A stretch of DNA of 64,000 bases, from assembly GCA_902464635.1 (NCBI GenBank), contig CABQKC010000007.1, forward strand, positions 12,730-76,729, read 5' to 3'. The notes under the pieces were generated by a model. It saw nothing but the letters and a program-made list of their open reading frames with translations, was not told where the DNA came from and did no database searches. Origin of the DNA: an uncultured Caryophanales bacterium (lineage in GTDB: Bacteria > Bacillota_I > Bacilli_A > RFN20 > CAG-826). Made by a program: the position numbers and the translations under genes. The stretch's first letter is position 1; the number at the start of each line of letters is the position of its first letter. This document shows, piece by piece, positions 36,750 to 44,778 of the stretch.

Positions 36750-37688
36750 TCATATATATATTCTTTTATTAACTTCAATCATAATTGATGTTATGCTTTC
36801 TCTTTCTTGTTTGCTAAGCCCATCAGGAATAATACTTCCTTCATAAGGATAATTGATTTGATAAGAATACCCTTTTTGCTTGATTCTTTTAATCACATTA
36901 TTAAGTAATTTCTTGTTATTGAAGTCTTTATTTATTCCAATGCAGATATCAGGAAAAGGAGGCTTCTTGCCTAGAAATATTGCCTGTTCATTGCTAAAAG
37001 AATGTAAATCAAGGATAAGAACTTTCTTTCCCTCCTTTAAGATGTTTCTAGTTTCTTTTAATAAATAGTTATGATGATTTTCATAATAGGAATCGATATC
37101 TTTATCAATATCTAATCCATTTATATTTAGATGTCTATTAAATGGTTTCCCATCCATCGATTTAGTATAGATATATCCTTGGCCAATCTTAGACATTATT
37201 TCCTTTTCATTATCTTTATAACGTTCTAAATCGCAGTAGAGCCTACTATATTTAGCCTTAATTTCTATTCCAGGTAATTTAGCAAATAATTTATCCACGA
37301 ATAAATCAGCCATCTTGAAATTAGCTATTAAATAATCATTACCAAATACACTTCTTTTAATAAATCCACCTTTGTCTATATAAATAGAAGGGAAATCTAA
37401 TGAAGAATGAGGGATATGCTTAATGATCTTATAATCCTTATATAGAAGATAATTATTTTCATACCAGTTAATAAAGTCCTCCACTTTTTTATTAGATTTA
37501 GTTTTTAATCTAGATTTGCCTAATGTAGATACTTCTCCTAAAGGAATGGATAAACTTAATAAACTACGTGGATTAAAACAGCTAAAATTAAAATCCTTAT
37601 CTACGTGCTTCTTATAGAACCTATTTAGGGAATATATATCTTTAATATCATCTAATCTAAATATGGCTTTATTTATAACTTCATACAT
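36750..37688 (-). CDS. N-formylglutamate amidohydrolase-family protein
   Basis: 312 residues. From residue ~92 it follows the PF05013 pattern: KHIPHSSLDFP (metal His/Ser), a DxxADLFVDKLF segment, SRLYCDLERY, then ILDLHSFSNEQ and PDICIGIN. These zinc hydrolases release formate from N-formylglutamate in histidine breakdown, but many family members have other, unknown amide substrates. The first 90 residues are an extra domain without a match. No hut genes are nearby, so the histidine role is doubtful. It is the third gene of a short operon with two small proteins (two-base gaps). Confidence 0.78.
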   Translation of the reverse strand: MYEVINKAIFRLDDIKDIYSLNRFYKKHVDKDFNFSCFNPRSLLSLSIPLGEVSTLGKSRLKTKSNKKVEDFINWYENNYLLYKDYKIIKHIPHSSLDFPSIYIDKGGFIKRSVFGNDYLIANFKMADLFVDKLFAKLPGIEIKAKYSRLYCDLERYKDNEKEIMSKIGQGYIYTKSMDGKPFNRHLNINGLDIDKDIDSYYENHHNYLLKETRNILKEGKKVLILDLHSFSNEQAIFLGKKPPFPDICIGINKDFNNKKLLNNVIKRIKQKGYSYQINYPYEGSIIPDGLSKQERESITSIMIEVNKRIYI

Positions 37689-37690
37689 AT

Positions 37691-37963
37691 TTATTTATCT
37701 TTCTTTTGCCTAGTTTCTATATAACGGCAACAAGGACACCAAACATTAGTTTCATCTTTACGTTCTTTCGCGTGCAACCTCTTCCCGCATTTAGGACATT
37801 TTTCTTCTAATACGATATGTCCATGTTCTTCAGGATCATCTCTAGTAACCTTATACCAATTATCAACGAATTCTTCTAAAGTCTTAATTAACGGTTTGCC
37901 TTCTTGAACAATACATCCACTAAATTCTCCATCAGGCATGATTAATAAATAATGATTCCCCAT
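37691..37963 (-). CDS. Small zinc-ribbon protein
   Basis: 90 residues, cytoplasmic. The C-terminal half has paired metal-binding knuckles CPKCGKRLH and WCPCCRY. The N-terminal half (LLIMPDGEFSGCIVQEGKP) is unrecognised. It lies between the 84-residue protein and the formylglutamate amidohydrolase-like gene with two-base gaps, so the three are one transcript. Function unknown; a role as a small adaptor or nucleic-acid binder is a guess from the fold. Confidence 0.75.
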   Translation of the reverse strand: MGNHYLLIMPDGEFSGCIVQEGKPLIKTLEEFVDNWYKVTRDDPEEHGHIVLEEKCPKCGKRLHAKERKDETNVWCPCCRYIETRQKKDK

Positions 37964-37965
37964 AT

Positions 37966-38220
37966 TTATTTTCTCTCCAAGAAAGAAATGTAATCATTAC
38001 TAGAAGAAAAGACTACGTTATCAATTTCATTTAAAGCATCATTAGAAGCAACACAAAGAATAGTAACTCCACGCCTAGAAACTGCTACTACTCTAAACCC
38101 TTCATAATCATCAATATCAGAAAGGATGAATCCATCCTTATCGGTAAGATAATCAATAAGGGTTTTTCTTTCTTCTTTGGATTTGGTTTTGATTAGATAA
38201 TCGTATGGCTTATTTGACAT
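37966..38220 (-). CDS. Hypothetical 84-aa cytoplasmic protein
   Basis: Not recognised. It is a short charged alpha/beta sequence without Cys clusters, signal or membrane segment. It is the first gene of the three-gene unit leading to the amidohydrolase-like protein; a ribosome binding site (aggagg) lies upstream near 38231. Confidence 0.7.
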   Translation of the reverse strand: MSNKPYDYLIKTKSKEERKTLIDYLTDKDGFILSDIDDYEGFRVVAVSRRGVTILCVASNDALNEIDNVVFSSSNDYISFLERK

Positions 38221-38560
38221 TTTTATTATTCCTCCTATGTCAATGCCATTAAAGATTTAACTTGCTTTACTTAATATTAAGTAAGTTCTCGAATTATGAA
38301 TTTATTCGATGTCATCGAGGATTTTCTTTAATGACGGCCATATTCTAAAGGGTAAAAAAGCAAAAGAAAATAGTAATCTAGAGCGCGCATTATACGCCTA
38401 GAAAGATTGGTGCGCGCTTACTTGTACGCGCTTGCTTATGCACGCGTATATAAATATAGAATAAGGGCAAACTAACCTAATTATTCCAATTTGGTTGTAG
38501 ATATTTACTAGAATCAATAAGAGTATCAATGACTCCATTTTCTAACATTTAAAAATTGTT
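38221..38560. other. Intergenic region with a GC-rich tandem repeat
   Basis: No convincing gene. It holds the promoter area of the 84-aa gene and a GC-rich island at ~38383-38446 that stands out from the AT-rich surroundings. Confidence 0.6.
38411..38446. repeat. 14-bp tandem repeat in a GC-rich island
   Basis: Two adjacent units, GCGCTTACTTGTAC (38414-38427) and GCGCTTGCTTATGC (38428-38441), match at 11 of 14 positions and are flanked by further GCGCGC/ACGCG copies (38383-38388, 38442-38446). Confidence 0.65.
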
Positions 38561-38890
38561 TTAATCCAATGTCTTCCCGTCTATTGAAATCGTAGCAACT
38601 TGCCAAGGAATGAATTTAACACTTTTTTGCAAAGCCTTTTTAGCAACATTTTCAAGTTCACCACAACAAGGGGCTTCCATTCTGACTAAAGTCACGCTTT
38701 TGATGTCGTTATTCCTAATAATCTCAGTTAGTTTCTCTAAACAATCGATCATATCAAACTTAGGACAACCAATAAGAGTATTTTCCCTTTCATAAATTCT
38801 TCATGCAAATTAGCATATGCATAGGCGACACAATCAGCTGTAATCAATAATTTGACATTAGAAAAATAAGGGGCATTTATGAAAAAACCG
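38561..38890 (-). pseudogene. Decayed 4Fe-4S ferredoxin-like protein (C-terminal remnant, frameshifted)
   Basis: Two minus-strand frames join into one recognisable protein end. The first carries NAPYFSNVKLLITADCVAYA and ANLHEEFMKGK; after a frame change near 38783-38790 the second continues TLIGCPKFDMIDCLEKLTEI to a stop at 38561, including VRMEAPCCGELE and IPWQVATISIDGK. This is the C-terminal part of a widespread clostridial 4Fe-4S binding protein family. A single lost base (an ATT codon reduced to AT) would explain the shift. The N-terminal ferredoxin half is missing: an in-frame TAG lies just upstream near 38925. Confidence 0.75.
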
Positions 38891-39212
38891 AAAGGCACTA
38901 CTGAAAATATCTTTTTCTTAACCTATCCGTCATCTCTTTTGATATAAGGCGTTCCACTTCCGAAACATTGATCTAACCATTTAGTTAATCACTATAACAA
39001 TCAATCAAGTCGGTTGATTATGAATAATCTAAATGTGATATTTCTAATTATTGCTGCCTTTTTTATTGTAAGCAACTGACTTATTAACAATTAAAACATA
39101 AGTCATCAAAATAATGATTTAGCATTGGCAAAGTGCAATCTTATCCTATGGCTCACCTTTAAAATCATTCCTTCTTGTTTCAGCGAAATAGCATTATTTT
39201 TTTGCAAAAACC
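38891..39212. other. Non-coding or decayed stretch upstream of the ferredoxin pseudogene
   Basis: No intact gene. A short minus-strand frame around 38905-38975 (NVSEVERLISKEMTDRLRKR) ends in a stop and looks like more gene debris. The remainder is AT-rich and shows nothing I can name. Confidence 0.5.
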
Positions 39213-39247
39213 TCTAAAATAAAACGCCCATTTTCGTGATGAGCGTT
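39213..39247 (-). terminator. Terminator of the BIG2 lipoprotein gene
   Basis: Stem AACGCTCAT/ATGGGCGTT (one mismatch) with a 7-base loop followed by TTATTTT on the minus strand. Confidence 0.7.
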
Positions 39248-39267
39248 ATAACGAAATATACTATTTT

Positions 39268-40986
39268 TTAGAAAACAAATTCCTGTTCGCAAGCATAAGC
39301 TTTATAACTGCCAATATCATCTTTGGTGAATTCCCCTTTATGGTACATTAAAGATAAATTCGAGGCAGTAAAATTAGCAGAAGCCCCAGAAGCTAAATCA
39401 TCATAAATATACGTATATAAAGTCGCGTAATACTTACCATCTTTATCAAATACAATTATAGAAACAGTAATCAACTTTGACGATAATTCAGTATTGTTTG
39501 TAACTGATCCGCTGGCTTTAAATGAGCTAAGAGAATCATCAATAAATGAAACATCGCTAATAGTATATCTGGTAGCGTTTGCCGTTGAAGCGTCTTTAAT
39601 GGTTATATGAGGAATTCCAACCAAACCAGTTGTTACATCGCCAGAATACGAAACATCATCATATACATAGGTTGTTTCTCCTGGACGAATTAAATCTGGA
39701 TAGCAATCAATATAGTCAACTTTTTGTTTAAGATTTCCGTTTGTATCTTCAATATCGATTGAACAACTACCAATATAAATGTTGACATTTCCATTATTTG
39801 TAACAGGCGTATAGACTTTCACACGTGTTTTTGACGAATAACTATAAATCTCTACAACTGCGTCGCCTACTAAATAACTAAAATTCTTTTTTTCGATAAC
39901 AGTTATAGCGCACGATGCAGTAAAGCCACCATCAATTGTCGTAGCAGTGACAATCGCAGTGCCCGACTTGACTGCAGTTATATTGCATCCTCCAGTAATA
40001 GTAGTAGAAATTGTTGCAACATTATTGTTATCAATGGACCACGCTACATTAGAATTTGAAGCAGTATAGGGTGAAACAGATGCATAAATAGATTCACTTT
40101 TTCCTTCTTCTAAAACTAAAGCGGTGCTACCTAACGATACCCCTGTTACCGGAACATGAGTTACAGTAACGCTGCAAGTTGCGATGAAGCCACCATCAAC
40201 TGTTGTTGCGGTAATAATTGCATTGCCATCACTAATGGCAGTAACTAAGCCAAAACTTGAAACTGTAGCAACCTTATCATTCGAAGTCGTCCATTTAATA
40301 GAAGTATTTGTAGCATTATATGGCGATACTGTTGCTACAAGCGATGAATAACTCCCGACTGATAGTTCTAATGTTTCATCACTTAAAGAGATTCCTGTTA
40401 CTGCAATATTTGTTTTAGGAATCGTAACATCCTTGTATTGCGTCTTAAAAGCGGGATTATTAAATTTTGCAGTATATCTACCCATTCCAACGGAGTCAGT
40501 AGTTGGTTGCGTTATTACTGAATACGTCGAATCAACCGTTTCGTTTTCGACGTGATAAAGATTAATTGAGCAAGTTCTTTTTGCCGTACAAGAGTCATAG
40601 CCAAGACTCCATGTGTATGTAGGATCATTCCAATTATGAACATGGTCTAATACCGGGATTGTTTCATCAGCGCGATATCGACAAATAGTGCAAATTCTAT
40701 GTCTGGATCCTTTGCTTTCTTCAGTAGGCTGGAGATCTATAACCCACCCACCGAATGTGTGTTCCGATTTGTCTTTAACTTCAGAAGTATGTTCACATGT
40801 CGTGGCATGCCAATGGTATGTTTCATCATAGCTCCATTTATCGAAAAATGTATGGACATGTGAGACTGCTTGGGTGCTGCCTTGGGTATCAGAACTACTA
40901 TTAGGATTGTAATTACCAGTAGAGCATGAACTTAATGAAAAACCTATTAAAAACATGCAAGTTGTTATCGATTTTATAAATCTCAT
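39268..40986 (-). CDS. Lipoprotein with Cys/His module and two BIG2 Ig-like domains
   Basis: 572 residues with a lipoprotein signal (MRFIKSITTCMFLIGFSL, lipobox LSSC). After a Ser/Asn linker come His/Cys segments (HVHTFFDKW, HWHATTCEH, HRICTICRYRA) like those of the 1036-aa surface protein. Two bacterial Ig-like group 2 domains follow (~193-275 and ~278-365; VTGISLSDETLELSVG and VTGVSLGSTALVLEEG), then a ~190-residue beta-rich C-terminal domain. It is probably a surface adhesin or glycan-binding protein. Isolated gene with its own terminator. Confidence 0.87.
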   Translation of the reverse strand: MRFIKSITTCMFLIGFSLSSCSTGNYNPNSSSDTQGSTQAVSHVHTFFDKWSYDETYHWHATTCEHTSEVKDKSEHTFGGWVIDLQPTEESKGSRHRICTICRYRADETIPVLDHVHNWNDPTYTWSLGYDSCTAKRTCSINLYHVENETVDSTYSVITQPTTDSVGMGRYTAKFNNPAFKTQYKDVTIPKTNIAVTGISLSDETLELSVGSYSSLVATVSPYNATNTSIKWTTSNDKVATVSSFGLVTAISDGNAIITATTVDGGFIATCSVTVTHVPVTGVSLGSTALVLEEGKSESIYASVSPYTASNSNVAWSIDNNNVATISTTITGGCNITAVKSGTAIVTATTIDGGFTASCAITVIEKKNFSYLVGDAVVEIYSYSSKTRVKVYTPVTNNGNVNIYIGSCSIDIEDTNGNLKQKVDYIDCYPDLIRPGETTYVYDDVSYSGDVTTGLVGIPHITIKDASTANATRYTISDVSFIDDSLSSFKASGSVTNNTELSSKLITVSIIVFDKDGKYYATLYTYIYDDLASGASANFTASNLSLMYHKGEFTKDDIGSYKAYACEQEFVF

Positions 40987-41160
40987 TTTTTACCCCCATT
41001 TTGTGGTTTCAAAACTTACGCTTTTTTTATTGCCACTATATTCTAAATGAAATGGATTTAATTTTAAAGAAGGAACAAAATGACGGAAAAACCCTTGCTT
41101 GACTGTTGCTTGATTGGGCCATTATGGTTAATTGCATCAAGGCACATAACCTTTAATGCA

Positions 41161-41307
41161 AAAATAAAACCCCCAAAACCTAGAGATTCTGGGATAGGCT
41201 TCAACCCAACCACTTATTAACCGCATATTGGTCAGCGGGATACTTACAACTTAGCCATTTATATTCCGCATGCTAATCAGCGGGATACCTGCAAGAGATT
41301 TCTTGTA
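41161..41307 (-). ncRNA. Candidate small RNA of ~150 nt (unassigned)
   Basis: On the minus strand an extended -10 (TGTTATACT, 41321-41313) is followed by a hairpin CAAGA/TCTTG (41292-41305), two near-identical hairpins CCCGC...GCGG (in 41266-41285 and 41221-41238) and a terminator-like stem CCCAGAA/TTTTGGG (41187-41193 with 41172-41178) ending in GTTTTATTTTT. It contains no plausible ORF and ends ~180 bases before the lipoprotein gene. It matches no riboswitch or housekeeping RNA that I can recall. Confidence 0.45.
41221..41294. repeat. Two 29-bp imperfect direct repeats, each with a hairpin
   Basis: Copies at 41221-41249 and 41266-41294 (45-base period) share CCGCAT, TCAGCGGGATAC and CAA and differ at six positions. 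In each copy CCGC pairs with GCGG. Confidence 0.75.
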
Positions 41308-41354
41308 TAGTTAGTATAACATTTTTAATGAAGAAATAGTGGAAAATCAAAATT

Positions 41355-41378
41355 CCAATTCGATTCAATTCGAATTGG
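41355..41378. promoter_or_regulatory. 24-bp inverted repeat
   Basis: CCAATTCGA (41355-41363) and TCGAATTGG (41370-41378) are perfect inverted copies around TTCAAT. It lies ~35 bases upstream of the putative -10 of the candidate small RNA. No T-run accompanies it, so an operator is likelier than a terminator. Confidence 0.45.
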
Positions 41379-41404
41379 TTCGAACAGAATGAAATTTACT
41401 CTTA

Positions 41405-41427
41405 CAAAAAAAGGGCGTCCTGCCCTT
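41405..41427 (-). terminator. Second terminator behind the tRNA-Ala/tRNA-Met unit
   Basis: On the minus strand AAGGGC/GCCCTT with a 5-base loop followed by TTTTTTG. Confidence 0.75.
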
Positions 41428-41475
41428 AATTGGTGAACCCAGTCCTTTCAGACAGCTCACTACTACAATATAAAT

Positions 41476-41498
41476 AAAAACCCTATTTTGCAATAGGG
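41476..41498 (-). terminator. First terminator of the tRNA-Ala/tRNA-Met unit
   Basis: CCCTATT/AATAGGG with a 4-base loop, then TTTTTATTTAT on the minus strand, 12 bases past the tRNA-Met gene. Confidence 0.85.
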
Positions 41499-41509
41499 AA
41501 TTAATCGAT

Positions 41510-41586
41510 TGGTGGCTGCGGGGGGACTCGAACCCTCGACACACCGGGTATGAGCCGATTGCTCTAACCAACTGGGCTACGCAGCC
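41510..41586 (-). tRNA. tRNA-Met (anticodon CAU), elongator type, CCA encoded
   Basis: Acceptor GGCTGCG/CGCAGCC is fully paired, so this is not the initiator. Anticodon loop CTCATAC resembles elongator Met, not the lysidine-dependent Ile2 type (CTCATAA). The T-stem has one A-C mismatch (GAGGG/CCCCC). Confidence 0.88.
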
Positions 41587-41589
41587 ATA

Positions 41590-41665
41590 TGGTGGAACTT
41601 AACGGGATCGAACCGTCGACCTCATGCTTGCAAAGCACGCGCTCTCCCAGCTGAGCTAAAGTCCC
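41590..41665 (-). tRNA. tRNA-Ala (anticodon UGC), CCA encoded
   Basis: Acceptor GGGACTT/AAGTTCC with one G-U pair, anticodon TGC, genomic CCA. Three bases upstream of tRNA-Met, so co-transcribed. Confidence 0.95.
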
Positions 41666-41707
41666 AAACCGTTATAGACCTTATACCGTTTCAAAAACGG
41701 CTTTGCT

Positions 41708-41736
41708 ATTATAAGGCAAGGAAAGACACTTAACAA
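41708..41736 (-). promoter_or_regulatory. Promoter of the tRNA-Ala/tRNA-Met unit
   Basis: On the minus strand -35 TTGTTA (41736-41731), 17-base spacer and a perfect -10 TATAAT (41713-41708), about 40 bases before tRNA-Ala. Confidence 0.8.
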
Positions 41737-41813
41737 TAACCAAATTCACAAATTGATGCCATATTTGACCTAAATTCGCTTATAAAAATAATATAAGGAT
41801 AAAAGAAGGAAGG

Positions 41814-42062
41814 TTATTCGCCTTCCTTCTTGGAATTAGTATCGTTGCAGCAGCAACAACAATGCTTCTTCTCTTCTCTTTTTTTAGTGGCTTTATAATC
41901 CACTAACAAGGACTTTCCCTTATTAGAAGAGCAACCACAATTACATCCACCGCTTTTCTTTTTGATTATTACATAAGTAGCGGCAAGGATTATAACAATA
42001 GCAACAACTACTAATATTACTATATCGATTACATTTATATTTTCTAATACTAATAGATTCAT
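41814..42062 (-). CDS. FeoB-associated Cys-rich membrane protein
   Basis: 82 residues: one hydrophobic helix (~12-33, VIDIVILVVVAIVIILAATY), then a Cys-rich cytoplasmic tail (CNCGC and HCCCCCND). This matches the FeoB-associated Cys-rich family that often ends feo operons, thought to handle Fe2+ at the pore exit, perhaps in place of FeoC. It overlaps the feoB stop by four bases. Confidence 0.9.
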   Translation of the reverse strand: MNLLVLENINVIDIVILVVVAIVIILAATYVIIKKKSGGCNCGCSSNKGKSLLVDYKATKKREEKKHCCCCCNDTNSKKEGE

Positions 42063-44308
42063 GCAGCCATTGCCTCTTTCTTGGTTTTGTAACGGTCATA
42101 GAAATATAGCCCCACTCCGCCTAGAACAAGTAATGGTAATGTAATTCCTAAAGTCCAAACATAATCGACACTAATATAGCCAACTATACCCATGATATAG
42201 GATAAACCTAACCAGAATAAGACAGTGAATACGAATGTCTTATGGTCTTTTAGCTCGCCTTTAGCAGTTGCAACAGAAGCAAAGCAAGGAATGGTAAGCA
42301 TATTAAACAAGGCAAATCCAACTAAGCCACCTTTGGTTATTCCACTAGCAGCAGCAATATCTTCAAATGAACTTAATCCTAAGCCAGAAGCAAGGCTTTC
42401 GACTGTTGAAGTAACGTTTTCTTTAGCGACTATACCTTGGATAGAAGCAACGGAGAATATCCATGAATATCCACCAGTTTGGGCACTTCCAAATCCAAGA
42501 GGAGTAAATATAGGAGCAATGAAGACACCAAGATCATGGAGAATTGATTCATTTGGTTCGACCATTTCCCATTTCCAGGAGAAATTAGACAAGACCCAGA
42601 TGATAACAGTAGATAAGAAGATGATGGTAAATGCCTTGATGACAAAGTGCTTTCCCTTGTCATAGACATGTAAGGCCAAGGCTTTCGGGCTTGGGAGGTG
42701 ATAGGCAGGTAATTCCATGATAAATGGAGGTACTTTCTCTCTTTGGCTAGTCTTAGTCATGACAATGACGGAAACAAGAGCAATAACAACGCCAAGTAGA
42801 TATAGCATGAAGGTGAATAAGCCAGCATCAAGACCACCAGCTGCAGCAATAGCAGCAGCAATGATTACTAAGAATTCAGCTTTAGCGCCGCAAGTGAAGA
42901 ATGGAATGACGCGGATGGTTTTTGTTCTTTCTTGGTCGGAAGAAAGGGTTCTTGTATTCATCATGGCAGGAACACCACATCCAAATCCCATGATCATAGG
43001 CAAGAATGCACGTCCAGAAACACCAAATCTACGTAATAATCTATCTAATACGAAGGCGATTCTAGCCATATATCCGCTATCTTCTAGTAAGGAGAAGAAA
43101 GCAAATAGAAGCATGATTTGAGGTACAAATCCTAGAACAGCACATACCCCACCTAGAACACCATCATATATTAAGCCAATTACCCAATCCGAAGCACCGG
43201 CACTAATTAATCCTTGCTTAATGCCAAGGGCAATGCAACCTAATATACCGGTTTCCTGGTCGCCAGCTAATCTATGGAGGAATTCTCCGATAGAGACAAT
43301 TCCAGCATCATCATAGAATAATCCGGCAAATGGACGGACTTCTTCTCCTCCGATATTGAATTTGATATATCCTAGATATCCTTCACCTAGATCTAATCCC
43401 ATCGCATGCATGTAGAATAAGTCTCCAGCAAATACGATATGGAATATAGCAAACAAGATAACAATCATAATAGGCAAGGCAGCCCATTTGTTAGTCATTA
43501 CCTTATCAATTTTATCTGATAAAGTAAGCTTTTCGCTTTCGTTTCTAGTCTTTTTGCCTTCAATGACTTTATTTACTAAAGGTGAGAGGAATTTATATCT
43601 TTCATCGGCAATAGAAGATTCATAATCAACCTTGTCCTCTTTAACTAAATCATTTACTTCGTTATAGGCGACTTTGTTTTCTTTTTCTTCTAATTCATCT
43701 TTTTCAAGGGCTTTAACCGCATGGAATAATGGAGAATCGATATGATTATCTTCATAGACCTTCTTGGCTTTTTCTAAAGTTTCCTTAAATGGAAGGAAGG
43801 AAATCCCTTTTCTTTCTTTAGCTTTAGAAACTGCTTCCATTAATTCGTCTAGACCTTTATTTCTTAAAGCAGAGATTGAAACGACCTTAACTCCAAGAGC
43901 TTTTTCTAGCTCCCTTGCATCAATTCGTTGGTCATTTTCAGCAACCGCATCAATCATGTTAAGGGCAACTACAACCGGAACATCCATTTCTAGGAGTTGG
44001 GTAGTCATATATAGATTACGCTCAAGATTAGTCGCATCGATGACAGAAATTACTACATCAGGCTTTTCGTGTAAAATGAAATTCCTGGAAATAACTTCTT
44101 CAGGGCTATATGGAGATAAAGAATAGATACCTGGAAGGTCAGTAATCTTTATTTCTTCGCTACCCTTTTTCTTGTTTTTATAGACACCTTCCCTTTTTTC
44201 GACAGTGACTCCAGGCCAGTTGCCAGTATAGGCAGTCGACCCAGTCAAAGCGTTAAATAAAGTTGTCTTACCACAGTTTGGGTTACCTAGTAATGCTGCG
44301 TTAATCAT
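42059..44308 (-). CDS. feoB: Ferrous iron transporter FeoB
   Basis: 749 residues, full length. The N-terminal G-domain has G1 GNPNCGKTT (7-15), G2 in GVTVEKREG, G3 DLPGIYSL and G4 NMID; a helical GDI-like domain and ~11 membrane helices with Gate motifs follow (LEDSGYMARIAFVLD, GFGCGVPAMM). It imports Fe2+ under anaerobic conditions, supplying the many Fe-S and [FeFe] enzymes encoded here. It overlaps the second feoA by four bases. Confidence 0.98.
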   Translation of the reverse strand: MINAALLGNPNCGKTTLFNALTGSTAYTGNWPGVTVEKREGVYKNKKKGSEEIKITDLPGIYSLSPYSPEEVISRNFILHEKPDVVISVIDATNLERNLYMTTQLLEMDVPVVVALNMIDAVAENDQRIDARELEKALGVKVVSISALRNKGLDELMEAVSKAKERKGISFLPFKETLEKAKKVYEDNHIDSPLFHAVKALEKDELEEKENKVAYNEVNDLVKEDKVDYESSIADERYKFLSPLVNKVIEGKKTRNESEKLTLSDKIDKVMTNKWAALPIMIVILFAIFHIVFAGDLFYMHAMGLDLGEGYLGYIKFNIGGEEVRPFAGLFYDDAGIVSIGEFLHRLAGDQETGILGCIALGIKQGLISAGASDWVIGLIYDGVLGGVCAVLGFVPQIMLLFAFFSLLEDSGYMARIAFVLDRLLRRFGVSGRAFLPMIMGFGCGVPAMMNTRTLSSDQERTKTIRVIPFFTCGAKAEFLVIIAAAIAAAGGLDAGLFTFMLYLLGVVIALVSVIVMTKTSQREKVPPFIMELPAYHLPSPKALALHVYDKGKHFVIKAFTIIFLSTVIIWVLSNFSWKWEMVEPNESILHDLGVFIAPIFTPLGFGSAQTGGYSWIFSVASIQGIVAKENVTSTVESLASGLGLSSFEDIAAASGITKGGLVGFALFNMLTIPCFASVATAKGELKDHKTFVFTVLFWLGLSYIMGIVGYISVDYVWTLGITLPLLVLGGVGLYFYDRYKTKKEAMAA

Positions 44309-44538
44309 TTATGGCTCCTTACTAGAACCGATTCAGCTTCGCTATGACGAAGAGAAAGTTCATAATTCCTAATAGTAATTTCAATAGGATCACCTAGAGG
44401 GGCTTTCTTTCTTACATAGATTTCAGCACCTGGGGTAATTCCCATGTCGAAGAGTCTTCTTTTTACCCTTCCTTCCCCTGCAATAGAGTCAACATAGACT
44501 GTTGTCCCGATTGGGGTTTCAGATAGTTTGTTATTCAT
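44305..44538 (-). CDS. feoA: FeoA-domain protein (second copy)
   Basis: 77 residues from the ATG at 44538. This start is chosen because GAGG lies six bases upstream; a longer frame beginning at 44571 would overlap the preceding feoA by 41 bases. SH3-like FeoA fold with VKRRLFDMGITPGAEIYVRK, the typical core, then NYELSLRHSEAESVLV. FeoA is needed for FeoB activity. It overlaps its upstream paralogue by 8 bases and feoB by 4. Confidence 0.92.
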   Translation of the reverse strand: MNNKLSETPIGTTVYVDSIAGEGRVKRRLFDMGITPGAEIYVRKKAPLGDPIEITIRNYELSLRHSEAESVLVRSHK

Positions 44539-44755
44539 GTTGAACCTCAACCTCAATGCCCATGGATACATTTCTATCTAGACCTAATCTAGATTCCTTG
44601 ACATTGATAACCACTGCCCCATGTTCTTCTTGCAAAAGAAAAATGGATTCACCCTTAACTAGGCCCAAAGAAGCAAGGTGTTTGGTACTCCTATCTTCTC
44701 CCCTAACTTTTACAATAGTTAGTTTCTTTCCGATTGGTGCAAATGGTAATGGCAT
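44531..44755 (-). CDS. feoA: FeoA-domain protein (first copy)
   Basis: 74 residues, SH3-like. MPLPFAPIGKKLTIVKVRGE, then KHLASLGLVKGESIFLLQEE and a closing MGIEVEVQHE. It is more divergent than the second copy. Two tandem single-domain FeoA genes before feoB are common in Bacillota. RBS aaaggaggc lies just upstream. First gene of the feo operon. Confidence 0.92.
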   Translation of the reverse strand: MPLPFAPIGKKLTIVKVRGEDRSTKHLASLGLVKGESIFLLQEEHGAVVINVKESRLGLDRNVSMGIEVEVQHE

Positions 44756-44778
44756 ATTTTGCCTCCTTTACGATGAAA

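Noticed and set aside
41221..41294. Possible CRISPR array
   Set aside because: Only two imperfect repeats, a 16-base gap and no cas genes; the repeats lie inside a hairpin-rich candidate transcript.
41365..41571. 68-aa ORF across the tRNA-Met gene and its terminators
   Set aside because: It is the strand of tRNA-Met read as protein (the familiar GFESPRSH type of artefact) plus terminator sequence.
44539..44571. Longer N-terminus for the second FeoA
   Set aside because: It would overlap the first feoA by 41 bases, adds non-conserved residues and lacks an RBS; the ATG at 44538 has GAGG upstream.
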